Of a stretch of DNA of 64,000 bases, positions 35,201 to 43,228 are shown in pieces (the stretch's first letter is position 1; each line of letters opens with the position of its first letter). The position numbers and the translations under genes were made by a program. This stretch comes from an uncultured Anaerovibrio sp. (GTDB taxonomy: Bacteria; Bacillota; Negativicutes; Selenomonadales; Selenomonadaceae). Location: contig CADACU010000009.1 of NCBI GenBank assembly GCA_902786545.1, forward strand, positions 1 through 64,000, read 5' to 3'. A model generated the notes under the pieces. That model did no database searches, had not been told where the DNA came from, and was given only the letters and a program-made list of their open reading frames with translations.

Positions 35201-35292
35201 AGGGATTATTTGATGCAGAACAAATGCGAGCCTTCCACGACCTCTATGTAAAAACTTTGGAAGGTATTGTTAGTTGTGAGGAAAAATTATGA
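29203..35292 (+). CDS. two-module non-ribosomal peptide synthetase, A-PCP-C-A-PCP-C
   Basis: A 2029-residue NRPS. A1 (about 10-490) has TSGSTGKPKG, VYGSSE and a C-terminal NKVDYLAL (A10-like). PCP1 has GGTS with Ser526. C1 is about 585-1010, A2 about 1045-1520 (TSGTTGKPKG, VYGPTEA, NGKVNRRAL). PCP2 has GGDS with Ser1562, and C2 is about 1660-2029. C2 carries intact HHxxxDG (His1743-His1744, Asp1748). C1 reads HLIFFDA at 701-707, so the catalytic second His is Leu702. In A1 the A4 motif is FIAS (197-200) where A2 has FDVS (Asp1222), so A1 may not load a normal alpha-amino acid. There is no thioesterase or reductase, so release must use C2, another protein or spontaneous cyclisation. The product is unknown. 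The stop overlaps the MATE start (ATGA). Confidence 0.93.
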   Translation: MKLLVNEFLAQATARPDKPAVMDCYGTDTYGVLNRRSAIVAARLLDMSQNPNTGMRVGVLLPRNRAYLTAVLGILRSGGAVVPLEEDYPAERVHSVLRDAGCVACISIEQLSGKVADIPVLTLEDIFADEDTLAVDETINLSAPDKEGLILFTSGSTGKPKGVVHRHTFFSMWLYTVKGYHEFSGKDVTCCMAGMTFIASFVDLYPPLMVGGSVYIASSTERMNADMLYKIIQKRHITGMFLPPQMFYVMRELYGRLPLDYVVLGGEKAKAKYTMDGNIHEVYGSSECAAILLHKIAQEDSRMLGKPGNGVSVYLVSDDGKLIQEPGVLGELCVESPWLALRYNNMPEETAAKFMDNPFGAGRLFHTGDYMAYDEEGNLLFHGRKDHMVKLRGYRVELGEVELTVQKANGVQEAACVTIRVHGGDKLACYYIGDQVDSNVLRNHVKAILPEYMVPDYFVYLADMPRNERNKVDYLALKNMEPPVEEEEYEPPQNDLEAKICAAFAEVLELPRVSALADFFNMGGTSLSVAMLVAQLDDATLSFNDIASYPTPRALAAYLEENAKNHREKPVMNREFYPLTKTQMGIYLEGLTGGNTSTYTLSYLMVADAKVTADQLVRAVKDVVDAHPSMKYVIRAGKDGIPHMYMVPDAVFEVPVIDGSEEQRLDFIREYMPVVPMTNELLFYFAVYRTAERCYLALKSHLIFFDATSLSLLISELNRALGSSSGRGEYLQEEYTIQQVGMYEEALMQEGAHEKAEAYFQNLFAKMDEVPSLMGDREGSLTPGVSENMRYIPKNLTVEQVKAFCNRHQISEGSFFMGAMALLLSKYLNSKQVSFSSVYNGRAQAGMDTTIGTLIKRIPVYGDFTENMPVVDYLRNMGRQIVTSMGNDIYSFDEVLKHCPVNEDVEFIYQGDLFTDNMGGGNNDEGGNLICGDSYFLEHYHTGMVTGCFSIQFFSTNGLYNMTIEYRNERFSPAFVERFAQDLFTVAEGLLRQELIGDISLLTDDDKKSLAVFNDTQVIMDFVPVQEQIRRQAQMTPDKMAVTAAGHSLTFRELDELSDQVAHSLISEGVTLETLVGVLFDREVWAYVAEIGILKAGGAFVPFIPEYPDERIEYCLEDGNIPILLTSTDLMNQRSALREQCKVLSLDKLLENKVADTDLPKVGADNLAYCIYTSGTTGKPKGVMIEHKNIANYVHCNEKSPEIMHYTKSGRVALALASFSFDVSIVEEFVPLCNGCSVVIATEEEIHTPNLLAQLIINTGVNGITCTPTYLLGLLAIPETVEALQQITFYDVGAEAFPAGLYQKLRALRRDSVILNVYGPTEATMGCAAEEMVESEVVTVGTPIANTQFYIADSFGNPLPIGIRGELMICGQQVGRGYINLPDKTAASFFDKDGIRAYRSGDLAAWTHDGKIRVFGRIDNQIKLRGFRIELDEIEKVLMEYPDINSGAVSVLKKGTGEYLVGYYTSVNAVDDNKLKNHLAAKLPEYMVPNLFVRLEAMPLTPNGKVNRRALPEPDLSAFRAKYEPPATEVERVLCHAFALALNLPEDKVGALDDFFDLGGDSLSAMVALANADISGLIAADIFQKRTPRQIAVIAEERVNMGSFEEREMAARKQPLALTPLQIQMLDIQLFRPEATMWSNMHFLVQFELDEVDMHRLCKAVNRAIANHPALSSVFRFDENRELVQQYVAGILEEVELQDINEETVPMLPDVLVMPFDKILDACLCRVKVFRSPSHGYMFMDIHHLLMDGDSLGVLLADIVNAYFDRELQPDYYFALRSEEIQRIEQGSWDEDRAWFEAQYGDEVWCKVPDMSVESQELVDRKHIDQAAMEQRLDFSADDVKKAEKFWGVSHSVMAIGAALLTLSRFTGKQHVMVNWIYNDRLAAEAQHAVGMMIKNLPAAARMEEYASMSEFLISVKDQVAEGIAHSSYDFMAENFEPFVDDCMEVNLQLGINGDELDVFKPTLIELADEFAAAGAPLELELLENNYGDGGFDSEMEYAKGLFDAEQMRAFHDLYVKTLEGIVSCEEKL

Positions 35293-36620
35293 ATATAAAA
35301 CTATCTGATCATTTTACCTGTGGTAAGCTGGTGTGGTTTGCTTTACCGACCATTGGTATGATTTTGGTGTCTACCACCTATGACCTTATCGATGGCTATT
35401 TCGTGTCCAATTATATCGGTAAGACAGCTTTCGCCGCGATAAATATCATCTACCCGTATCTGCTGGCTATTATGGCGGTGGGGATGATGTTTGGTGTGGG
35501 CGGCAGTGCCCTTATTGCTGCTGAGTTGGGCAAAGGGGATCGAGTGCTGGCTAACCGCTACTTTACCATGATTGTCAAGGCGGCATTTGGCGCCGGAGTT
35601 GTACTGGGGGCAGCTGGTTTGTTTGCTTTGCCAACGGTGTCGGAACTCTTGGGAGCCACTGAGGATATGATGGGCTATGGGCTGCCCTATGGTCGTGTAC
35701 TGTTGTGCTTTATGCCTATAGCAATTTTGAGCTACGCCTTTCAAAGCCTGCTGATTACCGCTGAAAAGCCCCAGTTTGGTCTGTATTTTTCCCTGATAAA
35801 TATGGGGTCAAATATTATCTTCGATTGGTTGTTCATTGTGGTTTTCGGCTGGGGGATGACAGGCGCAGCCCTGGCTACGGCCATTGGTATGTGCCTTAAC
35901 GGTATATTGCCCCTTGTCTACTTCCTGCGGGAAAATACAAGTCCTCTACGGCTGGTGAAGAAGAGTGGTTGGGATATTGGACCACTGCTGGGGGCCATGG
36001 GTAACGGTTCCTCCGAAATGGTGACCAATGTTTCCACAGCATTGATTTTCATATTTTATAATATGCAGCTTATGCGGTTTATCGGTGAAGATGGCGTGGC
36101 AGCCTATGGAACGGTTCTGTTCGTTGAGGGAATTTTTGCGGCAATCTTCTATGGGTTGGCCATGGAGGCCACATCAGTGGTGGGGTATCATGCCGGAGCC
36201 CAAAACTATGATGAGCTGCAAAGTCTGCTGAAAAAAGGCGTTATGCTTAATTTGGGCTGTGGTATAGTGATGTTTGGTTCAGCCCAATGCTTTGCTCCTT
36301 TGGTAGCAGAAATCTATTTAGGCTACGATGCTGAGTTATGTGCCTTGGGGATATATGCCCTTAGAATGTTCGCTTTTGCCTTTATTTTACAGGGCTTCAA
36401 TGAATATGCCTCGGCGTACTTTACCGGTTTGGGCAATGGGCGGGTTTCAGCGGCTATAGCCTTTATGCGTACTTTTGTGCTGCAATCTGTGGCCATTTTT
36501 GGCTTGCCGATGATTCTGGGGACCGATGGCCTCTGGTTTGCCCAGACCTTTGCTGAAGTGGTTTCTACTTTGGTAGCAGTTGTATTTTTGGTAAAATTCC
36601 GTCACGAATTTATGGGATAG
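35289..36620 (+). CDS. MATE family efflux transporter
   Basis: A 443-residue membrane protein with about 12 hydrophobic helices in two related halves. It carries MATE features such as the N-terminal KLVWFALPTIGMILVSTTYDLIDGYFVSNYIG and GVGGSALIAAELGKGD. MATE proteins export drugs or small molecules by Na+ or H+ antiport. Its ATG overlaps the NRPS stop by four bases (ATGA), so translation is coupled. The natural inference is export of the NRPS product. The phosphatase gene follows 22 bases later. Confidence 0.93.
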   Translation: MNIKLSDHFTCGKLVWFALPTIGMILVSTTYDLIDGYFVSNYIGKTAFAAINIIYPYLLAIMAVGMMFGVGGSALIAAELGKGDRVLANRYFTMIVKAAFGAGVVLGAAGLFALPTVSELLGATEDMMGYGLPYGRVLLCFMPIAILSYAFQSLLITAEKPQFGLYFSLINMGSNIIFDWLFIVVFGWGMTGAALATAIGMCLNGILPLVYFLRENTSPLRLVKKSGWDIGPLLGAMGNGSSEMVTNVSTALIFIFYNMQLMRFIGEDGVAAYGTVLFVEGIFAAIFYGLAMEATSVVGYHAGAQNYDELQSLLKKGVMLNLGCGIVMFGSAQCFAPLVAEIYLGYDAELCALGIYALRMFAFAFILQGFNEYASAYFTGLGNGRVSAAIAFMRTFVLQSVAIFGLPMILGTDGLWFAQTFAEVVSTLVAVVFLVKFRHEFMG

Positions 36621-36642
36621 AATAGGATGGAGTATCATCGAT

Positions 36643-38922
36643 ATGAAGGATATTTTTAGCTATTTATCAGGTGGAAAAGAGAATAGTATTTTGCATAAGA
36701 TGATACGCATTCTTCTGGGCAGCAATCTGATTGTTATTCTTGTTTTGGTAATAATTGCTTTTTACGGGCTGGGGTCAGCTCTGTACCAGGCTGAAGAAAT
36801 GGGACATAAACTTGGTGAGGTGTCCTATCAGAATAGTTCTGAGCTTTTGGTAAAGCAACGGCAAGAGGAGCTAATGTATATTACCAGTGATAATGCTAAA
36901 ATTATCAATTTGTACATGGTTTCTAATGTCTATGATGTGCAGGCCATTGCCCACGAGGCCAGTGAGCTTTATCGTCATTCAGGGTTTTATCCGCCCCGGA
37001 ATGTAGCTGTGCCCAATGCAGAAGGTTTTCAACCACTGAAAATTTATCTTCAGCACGGAACGGAGGTAAACCCTGACAATTATCGCCAGGAAATAGCCTT
37101 AATGGCCAATATTGAAGGCCTTTTTGTTCGACTCATGGAATGTAATGATATGGTAAAATCCTATTTCATTACTTCTAAACATAATTATACCCTGTCCGTT
37201 GATGAACCATCTGATGTGGAGAGAAGCAAAGAAAGTACACCCAAGGTTGTATATAATGCCGTGGAGACTGATTGGTATAAGGAAGCGGTAGAACAAGGTA
37301 AACCTGTCTTTACTGATGTTAGAATGTTTTCATTTTCCAATGAGCCGGGTTTATTTTGTGCCTGCCCGTATTATGATGATAATAGTTCCTTGCTTGGTGT
37401 GGCTGCCGTGGAGATTTCCCTGGAAAATTTGCGAATCCTTGTAAAGGATACCAATCTGCCTAATGCCGGTTTTTGTTTTGTTTTAGATAAAAATGGGAGG
37501 GTTATTTTATCATCCCAAAGTGAGGCCTACCAAGCTGGTGCAGAAATGGAGCTGCCAGTAGATTTGAAGAAGGATATTCGCGTTGCGAATAACCAAGGCT
37601 TATCACAGATAGCTCAGAATATGACTTTGGGCCAAAAGGGAATTCATCTGGCAGAAATAGATGGCGACGAATATTTTGTGGCTTATGCTCCAATTGAATG
37701 TACAGGCTGGAGCTTTGCTACGGTCTTTGCCAAGGATGATGTAATTGCTCCTGTCGAACAAAATAAAGAAAATATTGAACTGCTCACTGCTGACTTAATG
37801 GATGATATGGAGCGAAATATAGATTCAATAGTACTTTTTATGGTATTATCCATACTCTTCCTGCTCTTATTTGTAATAAAGATAGGACAGAAGGTGTCCG
37901 GAAGATTTGTTGCATCCATTCAGAAGCTCACCAATGGTGTTCGTGATCTCACCAAGCGGGCCATAGTCGGCACATTACATGCTTTTGGTGAATTGCCGGA
38001 GAAAGGTAATAAAAGGTCAAATAACAGCTTTGCGCAGCGGGTGGAAATTCATTCCGGTGATGAAATTGAAGAATTGGCCAATTGTTTCAATATCATGACT
38101 GAAGAATTGGAAGGATATATGAATACCCTTGTAGCTGAGACAGCGGAAAAGGAGCGTATAGCTACAGAGCTAACTCTGGCCCAGGATATCCAGATGGGGG
38201 TATTGCCTCATAAATTCCCGCCGTTCCCGGAGCATAAGGAGTTTGATCTTTTTGCCTCTATGGAATCAGCCAAAGAAGTGGGGGGAGATTTCTACGATTT
38301 CTATATGGTGGATGATCATCGTTTGGCTGTTACCATTGCTGATGTGTCCGGTAAGGGAGTGGGGGCGGCCATGTTTATGGCGATATCCAAAACCATACTG
38401 AAGAACCTGCTTCTAACCGGCAATAATCTGACATTATCTGATATAATGGCCCATGCCAATAACCAGCTTAAAGCGGATAATACCGCCAGAATGTTTGTGA
38501 CGGTGTTCATTGGCCTTTTAGACATAAGGACAGGTCGTTTTGAATATGTGAATGGGGGACATAATCCATCGCTGGTTTATGAAAAGGACAAGGGAGCTTT
38601 CCGATATCTAGATGTGGAAGCCAATTTTGTACTGGCCGGACGAAAGAATATTGCTTATGAAAGTCAGTCGATTATCCTAAAGCCGGGTGACGGTCTGTTT
38701 TTGTATACTGATGGTGTTACCGAGGCCATGAATGATAAGGATGAGCTGTATGGTGAGGAACGACTGTTGTCGTACCTTAATAAATCTTCCAATGCCAATA
38801 ATCCAAGGGATTTAATAGAAGATATAAGCAAGACGATTGTGGACTTTGTAGGGGATGCGGAGCAGTCGGATGATATTACTATGCTGGGACTGACTTATTG
38901 GGGGCCATCCGGTGAAACATAA
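36643..38922 (+). CDS. membrane sensor SpoIIE/RsbU-type protein phosphatase
   Basis: A 759-residue protein. TM1 is at about 22-45, followed by a large extracytoplasmic region (about 46-390, Cache-like with WYKEAVEQGKPVFTDV and LLGVAAVEISLENL). TM2 is at about 396-416, then a HAMP/coiled-coil stretch (about 417-510) and a C-terminal PP2C (SpoIIE) domain (about 525-755). Metal-binding aspartates sit in GGDFYDF, IADVSGKGVGAAMFM, YTDGVTEAMN and SDDITML. It would dephosphorylate a STAS protein such as the one at 28867, in response to an external ligand. It is the last gene of the STAS-NRPS-MATE run. There is no HATPase kinase domain in it. Confidence 0.9.
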   Translation: MKDIFSYLSGGKENSILHKMIRILLGSNLIVILVLVIIAFYGLGSALYQAEEMGHKLGEVSYQNSSELLVKQRQEELMYITSDNAKIINLYMVSNVYDVQAIAHEASELYRHSGFYPPRNVAVPNAEGFQPLKIYLQHGTEVNPDNYRQEIALMANIEGLFVRLMECNDMVKSYFITSKHNYTLSVDEPSDVERSKESTPKVVYNAVETDWYKEAVEQGKPVFTDVRMFSFSNEPGLFCACPYYDDNSSLLGVAAVEISLENLRILVKDTNLPNAGFCFVLDKNGRVILSSQSEAYQAGAEMELPVDLKKDIRVANNQGLSQIAQNMTLGQKGIHLAEIDGDEYFVAYAPIECTGWSFATVFAKDDVIAPVEQNKENIELLTADLMDDMERNIDSIVLFMVLSILFLLLFVIKIGQKVSGRFVASIQKLTNGVRDLTKRAIVGTLHAFGELPEKGNKRSNNSFAQRVEIHSGDEIEELANCFNIMTEELEGYMNTLVAETAEKERIATELTLAQDIQMGVLPHKFPPFPEHKEFDLFASMESAKEVGGDFYDFYMVDDHRLAVTIADVSGKGVGAAMFMAISKTILKNLLLTGNNLTLSDIMAHANNQLKADNTARMFVTVFIGLLDIRTGRFEYVNGGHNPSLVYEKDKGAFRYLDVEANFVLAGRKNIAYESQSIILKPGDGLFLYTDGVTEAMNDKDELYGEERLLSYLNKSSNANNPRDLIEDISKTIVDFVGDAEQSDDITMLGLTYWGPSGET

Positions 38923-39008
38923 CTTTTTTATAGATAAATAAAGGATTTTGACGGCATATTATCGAAGTGTAGTGGGTAGAAATACTTTGAAAATGGAGGG
39001 GCTTTGTT

Positions 39009-40691
39009 ATGTATAAAAATGAGTATGAGCGTTGGTTGTCCTTTGACCTTGAAGATTGCGATTTGTATCCTGAATTGGCCAAAATTGACAACAACGACGA
39101 GGAAATCAAGGACCGTTTTGCGGTATCTTTAAAATTTGGTACAGCGGGCCTTCGGGGCGTATTGGGGGCCGGGACTAACCGAATGAATATTTATGTAGTG
39201 CGGCAGGCTACCCAAGGTATTGCCAACTGGGTGAAAAAACAGGGGGGCAGCCAGACTGTGGCTATCAGCTTTGATACCCGCCTGAAGAGTGATATTTTTT
39301 CCAAGGAAGCAGCCTGCGTATTGGCCGCCAACGGTATCAATGTGCGGATTTATGAAGCAGCAATGCCGGTACCAGCCCTGTCCTTTGCCACCAGATACTA
39401 CAAATGCAATGCCGGAATTATGGTTACGGCCTCCCATAATCCATCCAAATACAATGGGTATAAAGCCTATGGGCCGGACGGCTGTCAGATGACCGACGAT
39501 GCTGCCGCCATAGTATATGACGAAATACAAAAAACCGATGTGCTCACCGGGGCCAAACGGATTTCCTTTGCCCAAGGTGTAGAGGATGGCTTGATCCGGT
39601 TTGTGGATGATGGCTGCAAAAAGGCCTTCTATGAGGCTATCGAAGCCAGACAGGTTCGTCCGGGACTGGCCAAGACATCCGGTTTAAAGCTGGTATACAG
39701 CCCATTAAATGGTTCTGGTCTGGTGCCGGTAACCCAGGTATTAAAGGACATTGGCCTGAACGATATTACCATAGTGCCGGAGCAGGAGTATCCAAATGGG
39801 TATTTTACAACCTGTAGCTATCCAAATCCGGAGATTTTTGAAGCGTTGGAAGCTGGTTTGAAGCTGGCCAAGGAATGCAATGCTGACCTTATGCTGGCCA
39901 CTGACCCTGATGCTGACCGGGTAGGTATCGCCATGAAGTGTCCGGATGGTTCCTATGAGCTGGTATCCGGCAATGAAATGGGTGTGTTGCTACTGGATTA
40001 TATCTGTGCCGGACTTATTGAAAAAGGTAAGATGCCAAAGAATCCGGTGGCGGTAATGTCCTTGGTATCCACCCCATTAGCTGATGCGGTGGCCAAGAAT
40101 TATGGCGTGGAGCTGCGGAAGGTACTGACCGGCTTTAAGTGGATTGGTGATCAGATACTTCATCTGGAAGAGGCCGGGGAAGAAGAAAGATTTATTTTCG
40201 GCTTTGAGGAAAGCTATGGCTATCTATCTGGCTCCTATGTGCGGGATAAGGACGCAGTAGTAGCCTCCATGCTGATTTGTGAAATGGCTGCTTATTATCG
40301 CAGTATTGGCTCCAGCATTAAACAGCGGCTGGAGGAAATATATGCCAAGTATGGCCGTTATTTTAACAAGATTGACAGCTATGAATTCCCGGGACTTAGC
40401 GGTATGGACAAGATGGCTGGTATCATGCAAAAGTTGCGGGATAACCCACCAACCGATATTGCCGGACTGAAGATTGTCAAGGCAGTTGATTACAAGAAAA
40501 CAGAAGAAACTGGTTTGCCAGCGGCCAATGTTTTGGTTTATTCGCTGGATGGCGGGGCTACAGTTGTTATCCGACCTTCCGGTACTGAGCCAAAAATCAA
40601 GGCATATTACACTACCCTGGGGAAGGATTTAGCAGAAGCCCAGGCGCAAAAGGATAAACTGGCTGCGGCTGTAAAACCATGGTTTGATTAA
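39009..40691 (+). CDS. phospho-sugar mutase (phosphoglucomutase/phosphomannomutase family)
   Basis: A 560-residue alpha-D-phosphohexomutase. It contains LKFGTAGLRGVLGAGTNRMN, the phosphoserine loop TASHNPSKYNGYK (Ser142), the metal loop DPDADR, the sugar-binding FGFEESYGYL and the C-terminal phosphate-binding RPSGTEPKIK. It interconverts hexose 1- and 6-phosphates; PgcA-type phosphoglucomutase is the most likely activity given the length. ATG follows TGGAGG. It has no functional tie to the NRPS block; the intergenic gap is 86 bases. A promoter for the next gene lies over its 3' end. Confidence 0.93.
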   Translation: MYKNEYERWLSFDLEDCDLYPELAKIDNNDEEIKDRFAVSLKFGTAGLRGVLGAGTNRMNIYVVRQATQGIANWVKKQGGSQTVAISFDTRLKSDIFSKEAACVLAANGINVRIYEAAMPVPALSFATRYYKCNAGIMVTASHNPSKYNGYKAYGPDGCQMTDDAAAIVYDEIQKTDVLTGAKRISFAQGVEDGLIRFVDDGCKKAFYEAIEARQVRPGLAKTSGLKLVYSPLNGSGLVPVTQVLKDIGLNDITIVPEQEYPNGYFTTCSYPNPEIFEALEAGLKLAKECNADLMLATDPDADRVGIAMKCPDGSYELVSGNEMGVLLLDYICAGLIEKGKMPKNPVAVMSLVSTPLADAVAKNYGVELRKVLTGFKWIGDQILHLEEAGEEERFIFGFEESYGYLSGSYVRDKDAVVASMLICEMAAYYRSIGSSIKQRLEEIYAKYGRYFNKIDSYEFPGLSGMDKMAGIMQKLRDNPPTDIAGLKIVKAVDYKKTEETGLPAANVLVYSLDGGATVVIRPSGTEPKIKAYYTTLGKDLAEAQAQKDKLAAAVKPWFD

Positions 40692-40713
40692 ATATTTAAA
40701 AATCTGTATAATA
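40685..40713 (+). promoter_or_regulatory. promoter of the DUF554 gene
   Basis: TTGATT (40685-40690, overlapping the mutase stop codon), 17-bp spacer, TATAAT (40708-40713). Confidence 0.55.
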
Positions 40714-40754
40714 ATTACATCATTTATGTAAGTTTTATTGTACGGAGAAAGACT

Positions 40755-41453
40755 ATGTTTGCTGTCATTGTAAATACTTTAGCTATTACCGTTGCCGTCT
40801 TTATTGGGCTGTTACTCAGAAAGGGCTTGCCGGAGCATATTTCCAGCAGTATTATCAAGGCTTTGGGACTTTGTACCGTCGTTATCGGGGTACAGGGGGC
40901 TATCAAAGAGGATAATATTCTGATTATGATTATTTCTGTGGTTATTGGTTTAACCATTGGTGAAGCACTGGATGCGGACGGTCGTGTTAACCGGTTTACT
41001 GACAGAATATTGAAAAAAGGCTCGCCTAAGGCCAATTCCTCCAGATTGACGGAAGCATTTATTACTTCCTGTCTGATTATGAATGTGGGGGCAATGGTGA
41101 TTGTTGGCTCTCTGGATGCCGGCCTCAGGGCGGATTATACTATGCTTTATACCAAGTCCTTGCTGGACTTTATTTCCGGTATAATGATGACCGCTGCCAT
41201 GGGAGTTGGGGTATTAGGTTCGGCTATTTTTACCTTCTTCTTTCAGGGCAGCATTGTTTTACTGGCAGAATATCTGGCACCATATTTGTCCGAGGCTATT
41301 ATCAATGAAATGTCCTGCAACGGCTGCCTGTTGATTTTGGCTATTGGTCTGAATATGTTGGGACTGACCAAGTTCAAGGTTATCAACTATTTGCCTACCC
41401 TGTTGGTGGCACCCATAGTTTTGGTAATATTTGGTTATTTAGGGATAAATTAA
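40755..41453 (+). CDS. DUF554 family membrane protein
   Basis: A 232-residue integral membrane protein with about seven hydrophobic helices. The DUF554 features are NTLAITVAVFIGLLLRKGLP, LGLCTVVIGVQGAIK, VVIGLTIGEALDADGRVNRF and a GSLDAGLRADYTMLYTKS loop. Proteins of this family (for example YdfK/YqgA) are described as possible transporters; the substrate is unknown. It has its own promoter and is followed by the carbonic anhydrase-like gene 31 bases downstream, probably in one transcript. Confidence 0.88.
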   Translation: MFAVIVNTLAITVAVFIGLLLRKGLPEHISSSIIKALGLCTVVIGVQGAIKEDNILIMIISVVIGLTIGEALDADGRVNRFTDRILKKGSPKANSSRLTEAFITSCLIMNVGAMVIVGSLDAGLRADYTMLYTKSLLDFISGIMMTAAMGVGVLGSAIFTFFFQGSIVLLAEYLAPYLSEAIINEMSCNGCLLILAIGLNMLGLTKFKVINYLPTLLVAPIVLVIFGYLGIN

Positions 41454-41484
41454 GTTTTATGGATTATGGAGAGGTGTTATTGCT

Positions 41485-42075
41485 ATGCATTATGAGAAAA
41501 TCAAGGAACAGGACGCCAAGCATTATATTTATGAATTTGATGGACGGTATCCTAAAATTGATGAAAAAGCCTATTCCTTTAGCACAGCAGTATTGATTGG
41601 CGATGTGGAGCTAAAAGAATACGCCAGTGTTTGGCCAAATGCCACCCTGCGGGGGGATATAAACCGAGTAGTTGTGGGCCGTTACAGTAATATTCAGGAT
41701 AACAGTTGTCTGCATGTGGCGGATGATTACGGCTGTATTGTAGGGGATTATGTAACGGTGGGCCATAGCGTCACCTTGCATGCCTGCACCATTGAGGATT
41801 ATTGTCTTATTGGCATGGGAGCCACTGTTTTGGACGGAGCGGTTATTGGCCGTGGGTCCATTGTTGGGGCCGGAGCACTGGTTACCAAGGGAACCATCAT
41901 ACCACCAAATTCGCTGGTAGTAGGCTGCCCTGCCAAGGTGAAAAAGACTTTGGATGAAAATGGCTTCAAGGCAATTCATGCCCAAGCTGTGAAATATAAG
42001 TCGGAATGGGCTGAAAAATACGGTTTGGGCTTGGAAGTTGGCGGTGAGGTATACGACGGCTCCAAGATTGTCTAA
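41485..42075 (+). CDS. gamma-carbonic anhydrase-like hexapeptide protein
   Basis: A 196-residue left-handed beta-helix protein with hexapeptide repeats (VWPNATLRGDINRVVVG; NIQDNSCLHV; VTVGHSVTLHACTIED; LIGMGATVLDGAVIGRGSIVGAGALV). The three histidines of the gamma-carbonic anhydrase zinc site are present in LHV, GHSV and LHAC, and PPNSLVVGCPAKV follows. It is probably a trimeric metalloprotein interconverting CO2 and bicarbonate, though YrdA/PaaY-type proteins often have other thioesterase or acyl roles. It ends about 45 bases before the HAD phosphatase. Confidence 0.9.
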   Translation: MHYEKIKEQDAKHYIYEFDGRYPKIDEKAYSFSTAVLIGDVELKEYASVWPNATLRGDINRVVVGRYSNIQDNSCLHVADDYGCIVGDYVTVGHSVTLHACTIEDYCLIGMGATVLDGAVIGRGSIVGAGALVTKGTIIPPNSLVVGCPAKVKKTLDENGFKAIHAQAVKYKSEWAEKYGLGLEVGGEVYDGSKIV

Positions 42076-42121
42076 TTATACTTGCTGGTATTTGATTAGT
42101 TATTTACAAGGGGGATTTTTA

Positions 42122-43207
42122 ATGAAAATGAATAAGAAAAAGTTATGTGCTGCTGTTTTGGCAACTGTATTAAGCTTTAGTGTAGCTGCTGGACTGAATG
42201 AATCTGAGGCTGCTACCAGGGCTGAAATGAGCAAAATCACTGTAAATAGACAAGGCAACAATTTTATTTATTGGAACGAGCAGTCAAATGCCTTCAAGCA
42301 GCTTACCGGCTATGTAAGGGATGTTACCAATCCAATGAGCAAAAATTATATTCCGGTAAAGGATCGGATTGCGGTATTTGATTTTGACGGAACCTTGCTT
42401 TGCGAAACTACGCCTTCCTATTTTGAATGGATGATGCATCTGAAACGGGCTCTGCATGATCCAAACTACACACCATCGGCTCAGGACAAAGAGGATGCCC
42501 TGCAGGTTCAGAAAGCAGTAGAGAGTATTGGTGTTCCGGTACCAACCAGTAATCAGGCTCAGGCCCAAGCTTCGGTTTTTTCCGGTATGGATTTGGACGA
42601 ATTTGATAACTATGTAAAGGATTTTATGGAGACTCCGGCTGAGGGACTGACTAATTTGAAGAGGGGCGAATCCTTCTATCTGCCTATGGTGGAAGTAGTA
42701 TCTTATTTGACCAATAACCGGTTTAAGGTGTTTGTGGTATCCGGCTCGGACCGTCAGGCCGTTCGGGTTATTTGTGAGGATGTGCTCCCGATAGATTCCG
42801 ACAATATTATCGGTACTGATATCAAGTATTTGGCTGCTGAGCAGGGGGATACTGACGGACTGAAGTATATCTATGAGAAGAAGGATAAGGTTATCCGTGG
42901 CAAATTCGTTATGAAGGATTTGCAGATGAATAAGGTTTCCAACATTATGCGGGAAATCGGCAAACAGCCGGTACTGGCCTTTGGTAATTCCACCAGTGAC
43001 GCCAGTATGCTCAACCATGCTATATACAATAACAAATATCGGGCAATGGCCTTTGGTATAATCTGTGATGATCAGGTGCGCGAGCTGGGTAATCCAAAAA
43101 CCGCTGAGAAAATGACCAAGGCCTGTGAAAAATACGGTTGGGTCACTATTTCCATGCGTAATGACTGGAAAACAATTTATGGTGATTATGTAAAACGCAG
43201 TAAGTAA
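42122..43207 (+). CDS. secreted HAD-family phosphatase
   Basis: A 361-residue protein. A Sec signal peptide (KMNKKKLCAAVLATVLSFSV, cleavage near 31) precedes a HAD domain. Motif I is VFDFDGTL with Asp87 and Asp89, motif II is VVSGSD, and motif III/IV lies in LAFGNSTSDASML. It resembles phosphoserine-phosphatase-like HADs exported to the envelope; phosphatase activity on periplasmic phosphomonoesters is inferred. ATG 42122 is chosen because AAGGGGG precedes it and the signal peptide starts there. An in-frame codon at 42038 inside the previous gene is a spurious extension. The small membrane protein follows 21 bases later. Confidence 0.85.
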   Translation: MKMNKKKLCAAVLATVLSFSVAAGLNESEAATRAEMSKITVNRQGNNFIYWNEQSNAFKQLTGYVRDVTNPMSKNYIPVKDRIAVFDFDGTLLCETTPSYFEWMMHLKRALHDPNYTPSAQDKEDALQVQKAVESIGVPVPTSNQAQAQASVFSGMDLDEFDNYVKDFMETPAEGLTNLKRGESFYLPMVEVVSYLTNNRFKVFVVSGSDRQAVRVICEDVLPIDSDNIIGTDIKYLAAEQGDTDGLKYIYEKKDKVIRGKFVMKDLQMNKVSNIMREIGKQPVLAFGNSTSDASMLNHAIYNNKYRAMAFGIICDDQVRELGNPKTAEKMTKACEKYGWVTISMRNDWKTIYGDYVKRSK

Positions 43208-43228
43208 TGTGATATTTAGGAGTTTTGG

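Noticed and set aside
42038..42121. Extended N-terminus of the HAD phosphatase
   Set aside because: The extension lies inside the carbonic anhydrase gene and would bury the signal peptide; ATG 42122 has AAGGGGG before it.
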